Origin: Gammaproteobacteria bacterium
Lineage (GTDB): Bacteria; Pseudomonadota; Gammaproteobacteria; GCA-001735895
Direction of reading: 5' to 3'
Length of the DNA: 34,588 nucleotides
Assembly: GCA_014382695.1 (NCBI GenBank)
Contig: JACNJF010000139.1
Location: forward strand, 1 to 34,588
Below the pieces are notes generated by a model. That model was not told the DNA's origin and did no database searches. It worked only from the letters and a program-made list of their open reading frames with translations. Shown piece by piece: positions 1-9,307 of this stretch (position 1 is its first letter; every line of letters begins with the position of its first letter). The translations under genes were made by a program, and so were the position numbers.

Positions 1-3000
1 TTACTTATTAAACGGTCTCGAGTTCTTTTAGTTTCAGTTTCTTTATTGTTAATTACTTCCTGCGGTGGAGGTGCTCCTGGTGATGAAAAAGTCACTGAAG
101 TCACTCCGGTGCTACTGCAAGATTCTACAGGGTTGCTGGAAAGTGTTGGCGTCACTTCAATCGATGAATTAAAAGCTAAACTCTCAAGTAAAAGTGCACT
201 GTCTTTAACCCTCGAATTAACCGAAGCGGATCCTGCCATCAAAGCAGAGTCTGTGGTTCGGTTGCTGAAACAGAATAATCGCAATATTGAATACCAGAAG
301 CTGAAAACTAATGGTGTTAGTGACGAGGTGATTGCGAAAATAAAAGAGTTACCGCTATCTCCTGTCGCGCTTAAAAATCTGGTCCGACTGCCGGACCCTC
401 AACTATTTCCGATGCCAACTTTATCTCAGCAGGCCATTGATTTATTTAATGCTGAAAAATTAAAGGTACTCAACAGGAAGCTAAGATTAGCCGATCAGTT
501 AGCGCTTGACTCAAGCCAGTTTAAACAGATCCAGTCAGCCTTCGAGCGGGTAGAGATTGTCGATAACTTTGGCAACCTGAATCAACAGTTTCAGAATGTA
601 CTGGTTAAAGACGATACGAGTGCGCGCCCGGCGGGTTTTGTCTACCCATCTCAGGCTAACCGCGCTGCAGTCCTGGATCTACCGCCGGGTTACCATCTGG
701 GTAATTACGAAATGGAGCTGGATGAAGGTGTCAGTTCAGACTTTCCGTTTGCAGATAACTGCTATATCGTCGAACCTCAATTGCCAATGTTTGTTTCACA
801 AGCTGGCAATAGTATTAATTCCAGCCTGGTGACTTCAGATTCAGGCAATGCAACGATCAAACTACCGCAAACTGGTATCGCCATGTTTGCCGTATCATCG
901 GAAAATGTAGTAACGGTTAATCTTCAACGCAGCGATGGCTTTTCATTACTCAATCAACAGGTCGTCGGCACTTACTATATATATCTGCCGATCACTCAGG
1001 ATGATACCTGCCAACCCTTTACCTTTACTGGTGCCAGCAATAACTACAGCATCAGGTTAATCGATATCAAATCCACTGAACGACTGAATCATCACTTCTA
1101 TTTTGAAGGTAACGAATACCTTTCACCCGAAAGGCAAATTGAGCTGATTAATTCAAATCCTTTTTTCAACGCTCAGTCGTATAGCTTTAGTTCCATCAAC
1201 TCCTTACTCAACAGGGTTGATCTGTTATTCAAGATGAAAACCAGCTCAGCGGGCAATACCGGTTTTGATGTACTGATTTTTTCACCCTCAGGCAAAGCGT
1301 ATTCAGCCACCCAATATGGTATTACCGGGTTTCATACTGCGTGGGGATTTGACCAGGGCATTGCACGAGAGAACGGCGTATGGCGCGTTGACCTGCTGCC
1401 CCCTGGCAGTACTCAAACCACGCTGAATCAGCTAACCGGTATCACCGCCAGAGTGACTGACGAGAATGCTTCAGGTCGGTATTTGAATGTACTGGCTGCT
1501 GTGAATACCGATCCACAGGTTCAAACCAGAGAGTTTGTGCTGGGCCTGTTAAAGAATGTTTCGTTGAAAACGCAGGGTGATGACGGTGATTCAAATGAAG
1601 GCGAAATCAGCCTGACCCTGAACACCACGATGGCACCGAAACTGAATGCCCCCAGTTATCTGGAAGACCTGCTAGCCCGGGACGGTACGATGAATGATCA
1701 GATTGCATTATGGCAATGCTGGATTAAGTCTGAAAAAACGGGACATGAATTTGAAACGAATGCGGAATGTTATGAGTATAAAGATGAGTTTGATACTCAA
1801 CAGGGGTTGTATGAACATATACGTGAATATGATTCACAGCATGATCCTCAGTACTATCGATGCCGAGATGAAAACGGGGATGAGGCAGTCTGTATTCGAG
1901 GTGAAAATGGCTACTATGGAGATCTTAATATAACTGAGCCGGAAAAGGTCAAAATGGTTATGGAAGACTATGCCAACACCATGAACAGGGAGTATCAGGA
2001 TGTTGAGTATCTGAATATTTTATCCAATTATTATGACCTCTATCTGAACTGGAAAGACAGATCGGTGCAAATCGATACCGGCAAATTTCCGTATGATGGG
2101 CTGGCTTATAAAACCCGTGAGTCTTCGATTTGTGATATCACGGATGCGGGTTGTGTGGGGACAGAAAGTATACAGGCTATGCTGCCTTACTTTGATAGCC
2201 CGGTCATCATCGAAACCAACCGCCCCGTGTTTGGTGTACCCGCTGACAGGGTAAATCAAAGTACCTTACCCATTAATTTCGATTACCTGGCAATCGATCA
2301 GGATGAGTACGACACCGATGCTGAATTATTTACCGTGCTGGCTTATGCGGCCACTCAGGTTTACAACATTGCCACAGGAAATTTTGTCGGCCTGGTGTGT
2401 AACTCGGTGGGATTACTCGATGACCTTCATCAGCTGGAAAAAGATGCTGAAGATGAAGCGCTGGGCAGCGCAAGGGTGAGTATCAACCGCTATTCCAGTA
2501 GTGATCCTTTTTATGGATTGCATACGGCAAAGAACTTTAATTTCTTTATCTCCGGGGTTCCAGAGGGTAATACCCAGATCGATACCCACGGGCAAACGAT
2601 GAACTACGCGCAAATGGCCTGTGGTGTTGCCGGTCTGGCGACTTCAGGCTACAACTTTTTCCAGAGAGCCGATTTTCTACTAAGCCTGGATTATGCGCAG
2701 TTTGGTGAGCATGCCGATCTGGTGCAGGCGATTGCCGGGATTGCAGGAGCCATTAATAGTGCAGATCTGGCATTACAGGCTGATGCTATTGCGACCATGA
2801 TAGAAAACGGTCAGTTCGATCAAGCCCGTGAACGATTAAAGTTAAATACCAATATTAATAATTTAACTCAGGGAACCGATGTCTATGCCGATCTGGACGC
2901 GCTGTTAAATACCTTTTCCAACGAAGCCTCTGCCGCCAACGGCAATAACATCATTAAATCGAATGCGCACTATCTTCTGGATGAAGGCCGCAAAACACGC

Positions 3001-6000
3001 GCCCAGGTGGAGTTTCAACGGATTCACTCGGTACCGGTTTTAACCTTGTCGGTTACGCTGGATAGTTTGAAAATCATCTCAAACCAGGAGGACGACAACG
3101 ATGCAAGTGTTCAAATAAAGCCATTTGTGGGACTCATCAACGATCGACCTCGTGACGGCCTGAATACACATAGCCTGTTTTCAGATCAGGATGATGGCAG
3201 CAATGCGGCATCAGGCTATCTGCGCTTCTATGGTGTAGCGGATGGCGACATACTCACACCCCATGCCCAGCTACTTTCTGCGACCGGCAGTAATGTTGCG
3301 GCAATCTATGTCGAGCTGGCGATTATTGAAGACGATGGAATGAGTGTCGAAGATGACGACATGATCGGTGTATTCAGCCAGACCTTTAAGCTGGAAGAAA
3401 TTTTTAATTCAAACGCCGAGTTTAAATGGAATTACCTGGGTGGCAATGACTACCAGCTGGAGATTCGTGATTACCCCGTCTATAACTCACGCAATCAGCG
3501 CACACTTGAAAATCCTCTGAGTGCCGATTATGAACTGCAGAAAAAACATAACCGTAATCGTAGTCCAGGCGCATTGGTGAATTTGACTATCCGGTTACAG
3601 GTGGGAGATCTTACCGATCACTATCCACAACTCGATAGCGCAATAGCCGTGTCGGAAGTGAATGCAGGTAAAGACACTTACTCGATGAATATGAATGAAA
3701 TAAATAGCCTGGATATTGTCGATATAGCGAGTCCAGAGCTGTTTGATGTACTGGCAGGGCTGGCCATCGTCACACCCTCTGGTCACGCCGGCATTGACGG
3801 CGTCGTTTTTCGCTACGATGTAGAAACCTTTGCTCTTACAGAGCTGTTTCGCTACGACGCCACAAACTTCAGTGGTGAGCTGTTGCCGATAAAAAAGGCA
3901 CTCAGCGCGGCAAATACCATCAGCAGTTATGTCGCGGACGGCCTCAGCCAAAACCGTGCACCAGCGCTGATTAAACTGTTACCGAATAACCGAATCCTGT
4001 TCGCCATTTCGGGTGATGATGGCGCCAGGTTGATGATTGTCTCTTTCACCAACCAGGGCGTGATGACGCTGGAAAGCTCCCAAACACTGATTGAAGCCGA
4101 TGGCTCTCCGATTTATAGCTTGATGGATGCCACCCTGTCTCCTGACCGCAGCCGACTATTAGTTCCGTATATTCCGCAGAGCTATAAAAGCGGGGATAAG
4201 ACGCAGGCAGTGCATTCGAAAGTCATGTACTTCCAGTTACAGGGGAATGATTTTATCTATCGCGATACGATTGAAAATGTGGCAGCTACCATCGCCGGCG
4301 CTGAGTTTGTCGGCAATGATGCCATCAGTCTGACCTTGAAAAAACTGGCCTATGTCACCTCCAGTTCAACGGTATGGGACTGGTTAGACAGCTATCTCAA
4401 GGATCTTCATGCGGCCTGTAGCAGCAGCGCCATGAATTGTCTGTATGAAGTCCTGAGTCGAGACGTATTGATTTACCAGATTGATGAAAGCGAGATGGTG
4501 GAGTTGATCGAGTCATTTGATCACTATTCAGCGCCAGTAACTTATGCATCGGGCAAAACAGTTAACCACTATAGCGCGCTTCAAAATCATCTCATTGACG
4601 CAGCAGGAATCAGTCACGCTGAAACCATTTCAGCAACCGGGGCCAGCGCCGTGCTGAGATATAACCGCACTGTTTACCAGTTGGGTTTTGATATGAATGT
4701 TAACGGGTTTGTCAAAACAGGTTCGTCATCACTGACACCGAGAAAACAGATTCGGTATAACCCGGTTGGGCTGTATTACTGTGCCGAAGGGCTTTCCTGT
4801 TCGGGGTATTTGCAACCCGCAAATGCGGCAAACAGTAATGACGAGAATACCTATGTCAGTCCAGACAGAGTCATCGATTTTGATTTTGCCGATTACGTGC
4901 GGGATTTAATCCTGAGTATCGACACTCAGGCAGTCGATGCCACTGGCAATAGCTGTAACCTGTATACCTATGTCGATACCGTTGGCACAAACGGTCTTAT
5001 CGGTGGCACATCGTTCATTAGCAATCCGGATTGTCATCGCCAGAGCCAGTTAAAACTGACCAGTCTGTACGATGGCCCGGCCGCCTTTAAAGGCCCTCAG
5101 ATCAGTGGAGACATCTTCGATACCGAAGTCACTATGGATGGTGCTAACGATATTGCCGGTTTAGCCTTCTACTTCGATGTAACGGACCGGGATACCCGCA
5201 TCGACCAGTTAACGGTGACCGTTACCGCTCAGAATGACCCCTTTAATGAAACCATTAAAGCGCCTTTCAAGATCCATAGCCCACTCTATACCGCACGCTG
5301 TGAAACGACCCAGGAAGGCCACGGAAGCTGTAGCGGAAGCATTATCCCCGACTATGAAAATGCCAGCTTCAAACAAAATATAACGGTCTCGGTTTCTGAC
5401 GGCCTGTACACGTCTGAGCGCAATTTCAGCCTGTTTCTGGATAGAGAAGCGCCGCTACTAATCGATAGCGCACAAACGGTACCGCTGGTAACGCCAGAGG
5501 CTTATCAGCTGGTCGATATGACGTTTGATAGTGCCACATCAGCCTCATCGATGAACTGCACCAACACTAGCTATTGTTACCTGATCAATAACGGTTTTGT
5601 GGATGCATGGGACTGGGTCAACAAACCAGCATGGTTAAGCTGTGTCGAGCAGACGTCAGCGGCATATGGCAGCCAGCTGTTACGCTGTATCGGGCAACCG
5701 CCTGTTGGTCAGGCCGGCAGCTATATGATGCAAATCAATGCCTATCAGGCGAAAGGCAGCGCCTACCAGAAAGCCGCTTCAATGATGATGACGCTAAACG
5801 TAGCAGAGCCGGATGTGCAACCCGATGCATTCAGCTTCCCCACACAGAGTGATACCGCGCTGGATACCCTGCTCGAATCTGCACCCATTACGGTGTACGG
5901 TTTAACCGGTTATGCCACTCTGTCACTCGATCAGGGCGAATACTGGCGCAGCAGCAGCGGGCTATGGTCTAGCGCTGCGGCCAGCAATATCGTGAATGGT

Positions 6001-8937
6001 GAAATCATCAAACTACGGTTACAGTCGTCCACTGAATTCAGTACTGCAACAACGGCTAATCTGACGCTAGGTGGTATAGCAGGAAGTTTCACACTCAATA
6101 CAAAAGCCGACCCGAATGCGAATGACTCCACACCCGATGCATTCAGTTTCACTGCGCTGACCGGTCAGCCTCGTGCACAGTTAGTCGCAAGCAACACGGT
6201 GACCGTGAGCGGTATCTGGATCGCATCACCCGTGACAGTATCGAATGGAGAATATCAAATCGGAACTGGCGGCTGGACCAGTCAGCCAGCGCAGCTGGAA
6301 AATGGCCAGGCCGTTGCTGTTCGACATACCACGTCGGATAGTTTCGCGACCGAGGTTGTGACCCGCTTAACCATTGGCGGCGTGAGCGCAGAGTTTCGTT
6401 CCACCACCCTGGCGCTGTTAGCACCGGTACTGTCTACATCTACCGCGATTGTCGAGCCGGTGATCAATACGCTATTCGAGTTCACCCCCATCAATACGGG
6501 CGGGGATATCGCCAGCTGGAGTATCGTTAACAAACCAGCCTGGGCCAGTTTTGACAGTGCCACCGGACAGTTGACTGGCATAGTCGATAGTCTGAATAGC
6601 TTTAGTATAGAAATTACCGCCAGCAATGCCACGGGCTCTGACACCTTTATTGCAAGCGTTAATGTGCAATCGGATAACGCACCGATAATCAATGGTTATG
6701 CCAGCAGCTGCTCAATCGATAATGACTGGTGTGACTTCAGCTTTAGTGATAATCCCGGCTGGAGAGCCTCGGTTAACCGGCTCACCATCGGTGCGCCTTA
6801 TGGAATCGATGCGCCTGTCGTGTTGTTCAGCCCGAACGATTATGAATTAAGCGCGGGTAATCTACGCCTTAAAATTAACGCGATCAATAATATGGTCAAG
6901 CAGGGCGGTAACTATCAACTCCTGATATCCGCCACAGGCTATTCAGACAGTAGCGTTGACTTTATGCTGGACGGTGGTGCTGCCGTTGTTGGCACATTCT
7001 CGGTAACACCTGCATTTTCAGCGGGTCAGGTCTCTACCGTTAGCGCTCAGGTCACCAACCGGTTTGGAATCCCTTTCAGCTATGCAGAAGTGATAACCGA
7101 ACTGAATATTAAAAATCTGACACCTAATATCGACGAAGTTTATAAAGCCAGGGAAAGTCAACAGGCCGCCTGGCAAGCGCTCACCCTGACATCATTCTAT
7201 TCGGATTCTACGGGCAATGTTTCCTTTCAACTCGGCCTGCCCGGATGTATCAGTATCGATGATGGTTTTCAGTTAAATATGGGGGCGCAGTCTGTACAGT
7301 ATTTGAATAGTGCTAGTGACTGTATCGATGTCGACTGGATCAACCGGGAAGCCTATATAGACCTGGGTCATATCGCAGAAGACAGCCAGGGTAATAGCTA
7401 TATGGTCTATTCCAGTAACACAGACTTTGCCGGCATAATACATCTCGGTGCGTCAACCTTGAATGACCTGTATCTGGTCAAGCTGGATAGAAATGGTGAG
7501 CAAAGATGGGTCAGAGCAATCGCCACGAACAGCTTTGAAACAGTCGCTTCACTGGTCATAGTAAACGATGAAATCTATATCGCAGGTTCCACCGGCACGG
7601 ATGGCGATATCGATGGAGCAGGAGATCAGATTGCGTTGGGGATGAATGATCAATTTGTGGTCAAATACAATACCAGCGGAGATCGTCTGTGGACACGCCA
7701 GTTTGGAACAGCGCTGAATGATTCCGTGTATATAATGGCAACGTATAATAACCAGTTGTACCTGATCTCGAAGGTTGGTTTTACTAACGAGGCTCCGGCA
7801 CCAGCAAATACAGCGATGTATACCTTGTCGCTGGATGGTACCAGCCTGCAGATGGTGATGGATAACACGACCTCTACAGCATTGATCGACCGAGTAGCGG
7901 GGAGCTATTCCTTCATGCAAATCGATGCTGCCGGAAATTTTTATCTGGTCGAAGGAAACGATGTCTACAAATTTAATAATAACGGACTGCAGTTACAGCA
8001 AAGTAAAGCCCTGAGCAAAAATATCGATGCCATGGTACTGACGGATAATGCGCTGTGTGTTGCATCGGACGCTGCCGACATCAATGCTACCGCAGCCGTT
8101 AAAATAAGCTGCTTCAACACGTCTGACCTGGATTTACGCTGGGAAAAACTGATTGAATCCAATGCACCGTATTTACACGAAGCCAATAGCAATGCCCGTT
8201 TAGCCGTTCGGGATAACGTGGTGTATGCGCTGCTCAGTTCCAGTGCTGAAATTTATTATGATGCGACATTGAGTGAAACACCGAACCAGACGCTGAACTT
8301 AATAGCATTCAATGCCGATGATGGTAGTGAGCTAAATCACCAAAGCTGGATCACAGAAGTACGTAGCGATGCGCTCGTGATGGCTGATGAGGTATCAATC
8401 GGGTCAACTGGAAACATCTACCTGAAAGGCCGCGTGACTCATACCTTTAACTCAAGCCTCCAGATCGGTTATATTCAGGTGGCGGGAGCGATTCAGTATC
8501 CGCAGAATACCTTCCTGATCAAAACCTCGCTGGCAGCCACGGCCACTCCGCTACCTTTGACGGGATTAACTCGAAGCGGCTTCACAAACGTAGTGACGGA
8601 TCATGATCATGCATTGCAGTGGGATGATGATTTTTCCAGTGAAGATACAACAGCGACCTGGAGCCTGGCCAACAATGCCTGTCAGACAAAGGTTATGGCC
8701 GGATATACGGACTGGAGGCTTGCCACCGATGTAGAGCTGCAACGGGGTGCGGCATATACCCCACAGGAAGGCTCAAGGTTTGTAAACTATAACCCTGTTG
8801 ACTGGTGGTATTACTACTGGACAGGTCTTGAAAACAGTCCAGGCTGGCATGTAGCGATCAAACCCCAGGGACCATTGGCGGATGCTTTTGATGATAACGA
8901 CTGGTTAAACTTTCGCTGTGTCAGGGATAAGCTGTAG
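1..8937 (+). CDS. Giant modular lipoprotein (5'-truncated)
   Basis: The reading frame is open to the left edge, so the start codon lies just outside the window; internal TTG or ATG starts would cut the signal peptide. Visible residues 1-21 are a classic lipoprotein signal: basic KRSR, a leucine/valine-rich core, then lipobox ITS-Cys21. About 2978 residues are visible. Recognisable modules, by fold resemblance: a proprotein-like beta segment near 420-470; two tandem copies of a PDAFSF...NGQ...IGG domain at about 1941-2040 and 2045-2137; a putative Ig domain (He_PIG-like) at about 2142-2220; a DUF1533-like domain at about 2227-2329; SBBP-type beta-propeller repeats at about 2447-2847; and a C-terminal DUF1566 (Lcl_C-like) domain from about 2864, rich in Trp and Tyr. 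The middle (500-1900) is unassigned. Probably anchored in the outer membrane and surface-exposed, perhaps adhesive; that role is inference. The next gene is 370 bases downstream. Confidence 0.85.
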   Translation, partial: LLIKRSRVLLVSVSLLLITSCGGGAPGDEKVTEVTPVLLQDSTGLLESVGVTSIDELKAKLSSKSALSLTLELTEADPAIKAESVVRLLKQNNRNIEYQKLKTNGVSDEVIAKIKELPLSPVALKNLVRLPDPQLFPMPTLSQQAIDLFNAEKLKVLNRKLRLADQLALDSSQFKQIQSAFERVEIVDNFGNLNQQFQNVLVKDDTSARPAGFVYPSQANRAAVLDLPPGYHLGNYEMELDEGVSSDFPFADNCYIVEPQLPMFVSQAGNSINSSLVTSDSGNATIKLPQTGIAMFAVSSENVVTVNLQRSDGFSLLNQQVVGTYYIYLPITQDDTCQPFTFTGASNNYSIRLIDIKSTERLNHHFYFEGNEYLSPERQIELINSNPFFNAQSYSFSSINSLLNRVDLLFKMKTSSAGNTGFDVLIFSPSGKAYSATQYGITGFHTAWGFDQGIARENGVWRVDLLPPGSTQTTLNQLTGITARVTDENASGRYLNVLAAVNTDPQVQTREFVLGLLKNVSLKTQGDDGDSNEGEISLTLNTTMAPKLNAPSYLEDLLARDGTMNDQIALWQCWIKSEKTGHEFETNAECYEYKDEFDTQQGLYEHIREYDSQHDPQYYRCRDENGDEAVCIRGENGYYGDLNITEPEKVKMVMEDYANTMNREYQDVEYLNILSNYYDLYLNWKDRSVQIDTGKFPYDGLAYKTRESSICDITDAGCVGTESIQAMLPYFDSPVIIETNRPVFGVPADRVNQSTLPINFDYLAIDQDEYDTDAELFTVLAYAATQVYNIATGNFVGLVCNSVGLLDDLHQLEKDAEDEALGSARVSINRYSSSDPFYGLHTAKNFNFFISGVPEGNTQIDTHGQTMNYAQMACGVAGLATSGYNFFQRADFLLSLDYAQFGEHADLVQAIAGIAGAINSADLALQADAIATMIENGQFDQARERLKLNTNINNLTQGTDVYADLDALLNTFSNEASAANGNNIIKSNAHYLLDEGRKTRAQVEFQRIHSVPVLTLSVTLDSLKIISNQEDDNDASVQIKPFVGLINDRPRDGLNTHSLFSDQDDGSNAASGYLRFYGVADGDILTPHAQLLSATGSNVAAIYVELAIIEDDGMSVEDDDMIGVFSQTFKLEEIFNSNAEFKWNYLGGNDYQLEIRDYPVYNSRNQRTLENPLSADYELQKKHNRNRSPGALVNLTIRLQVGDLTDHYPQLDSAIAVSEVNAGKDTYSMNMNEINSLDIVDIASPELFDVLAGLAIVTPSGHAGIDGVVFRYDVETFALTELFRYDATNFSGELLPIKKALSAANTISSYVADGLSQNRAPALIKLLPNNRILFAISGDDGARLMIVSFTNQGVMTLESSQTLIEADGSPIYSLMDATLSPDRSRLLVPYIPQSYKSGDKTQAVHSKVMYFQLQGNDFIYRDTIENVAATIAGAEFVGNDAISLTLKKLAYVTSSSTVWDWLDSYLKDLHAACSSSAMNCLYEVLSRDVLIYQIDESEMVELIESFDHYSAPVTYASGKTVNHYSALQNHLIDAAGISHAETISATGASAVLRYNRTVYQLGFDMNVNGFVKTGSSSLTPRKQIRYNPVGLYYCAEGLSCSGYLQPANAANSNDENTYVSPDRVIDFDFADYVRDLILSIDTQAVDATGNSCNLYTYVDTVGTNGLIGGTSFISNPDCHRQSQLKLTSLYDGPAAFKGPQISGDIFDTEVTMDGANDIAGLAFYFDVTDRDTRIDQLTVTVTAQNDPFNETIKAPFKIHSPLYTARCETTQEGHGSCSGSIIPDYENASFKQNITVSVSDGLYTSERNFSLFLDREAPLLIDSAQTVPLVTPEAYQLVDMTFDSATSASSMNCTNTSYCYLINNGFVDAWDWVNKPAWLSCVEQTSAAYGSQLLRCIGQPPVGQAGSYMMQINAYQAKGSAYQKAASMMMTLNVAEPDVQPDAFSFPTQSDTALDTLLESAPITVYGLTGYATLSLDQGEYWRSSSGLWSSAAASNIVNGEIIKLRLQSSTEFSTATTANLTLGGIAGSFTLNTKADPNANDSTPDAFSFTALTGQPRAQLVASNTVTVSGIWIASPVTVSNGEYQIGTGGWTSQPAQLENGQAVAVRHTTSDSFATEVVTRLTIGGVSAEFRSTTLALLAPVLSTSTAIVEPVINTLFEFTPINTGGDIASWSIVNKPAWASFDSATGQLTGIVDSLNSFSIEITASNATGSDTFIASVNVQSDNAPIINGYASSCSIDNDWCDFSFSDNPGWRASVNRLTIGAPYGIDAPVVLFSPNDYELSAGNLRLKINAINNMVKQGGNYQLLISATGYSDSSVDFMLDGGAAVVGTFSVTPAFSAGQVSTVSAQVTNRFGIPFSYAEVITELNIKNLTPNIDEVYKARESQQAAWQALTLTSFYSDSTGNVSFQLGLPGCISIDDGFQLNMGAQSVQYLNSASDCIDVDWINREAYIDLGHIAEDSQGNSYMVYSSNTDFAGIIHLGASTLNDLYLVKLDRNGEQRWVRAIATNSFETVASLVIVNDEIYIAGSTGTDGDIDGAGDQIALGMNDQFVVKYNTSGDRLWTRQFGTALNDSVYIMATYNNQLYLISKVGFTNEAPAPANTAMYTLSLDGTSLQMVMDNTTSTALIDRVAGSYSFMQIDAAGNFYLVEGNDVYKFNNNGLQLQQSKALSKNIDAMVLTDNALCVASDAADINATAAVKISCFNTSDLDLRWEKLIESNAPYLHEANSNARLAVRDNVVYALLSSSAEIYYDATLSETPNQTLNLIAFNADDGSELNHQSWITEVRSDALVMADEVSIGSTGNIYLKGRVTHTFNSSLQIGYIQVAGAIQYPQNTFLIKTSLAATATPLPLTGLTRSGFTNVVTDHDHALQWDDDFSSEDTTATWSLANNACQTKVMAGYTDWRLATDVELQRGAAYTPQEGSRFVNYNPVDWWYYYWTGLENSPGWHVAIKPQGPLADAFDDNDWLNFRCVRDKL

Positions 8938-9307
8938 CGACCCAGGTCACATGAAGTTTTGCAGCGTGTTTAAGTCGAGTAATGAAGATGAACTTAACCG
9001 GACATTGCGCGATATTTGCGGGTTAGAGAAGTATATTTATTTTACTTCTCGCAACTTTACGACATACAACCTCACCGTTACGTTATCGACCTGAACGTGA
9101 TCTAGATGCTTGAAAGTGATCACAAAATATGTGAATCTGCTTCGCACAAATTTATTTCTCAGAAAGGAAATTATAGTCATGGACATCATTGATAATATTC
9201 GACACCTAAAACAGGGCATTGTTAGATTTGTTGACCCGTGAATAATCCCGGTCAAGACTCTGAATCAAAGCAAACCCTTATCCCTAATCTATTGCAGGAA
9301 ACAAACA
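8938..9307. other. Intergenic region with hairpin and possible leader peptide
   Basis: There is no full-size gene here. A hairpin with 8-bp arms (GAGAAGTA / TACTTCTC, 9026-9050) lacks a following T-run. It shares the string CGGGTTAGAGAA with the clear terminator at 11159, so it may be a degenerate terminator for the giant gene. A 20-codon reading frame with a Shine-Dalgarno lies at 9179-9241. Its end overlaps an inverted repeat TTGACC / GGTCAA (9231-9236 and 9250-9255), which could be an operator for the following gene. Confidence 0.5.
9179..9241 (+). CDS. Possible 20-residue small ORF or leader peptide
   Basis: An ATG at 9179 follows AAGGA (9164-9168) with 10 bases between, and the frame runs 20 codons to TGA. 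The peptide would begin MDIIDNIRHLKQ. It ends 66 bases before the 601-residue secreted-protein gene, so it could be a leader peptide or a small protein. Nothing beyond the ribosome-binding-site geometry supports it, and short frames like this occur often by chance. Confidence 0.2.
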   Translation: MDIIDNIRHLKQGIVRFVDP

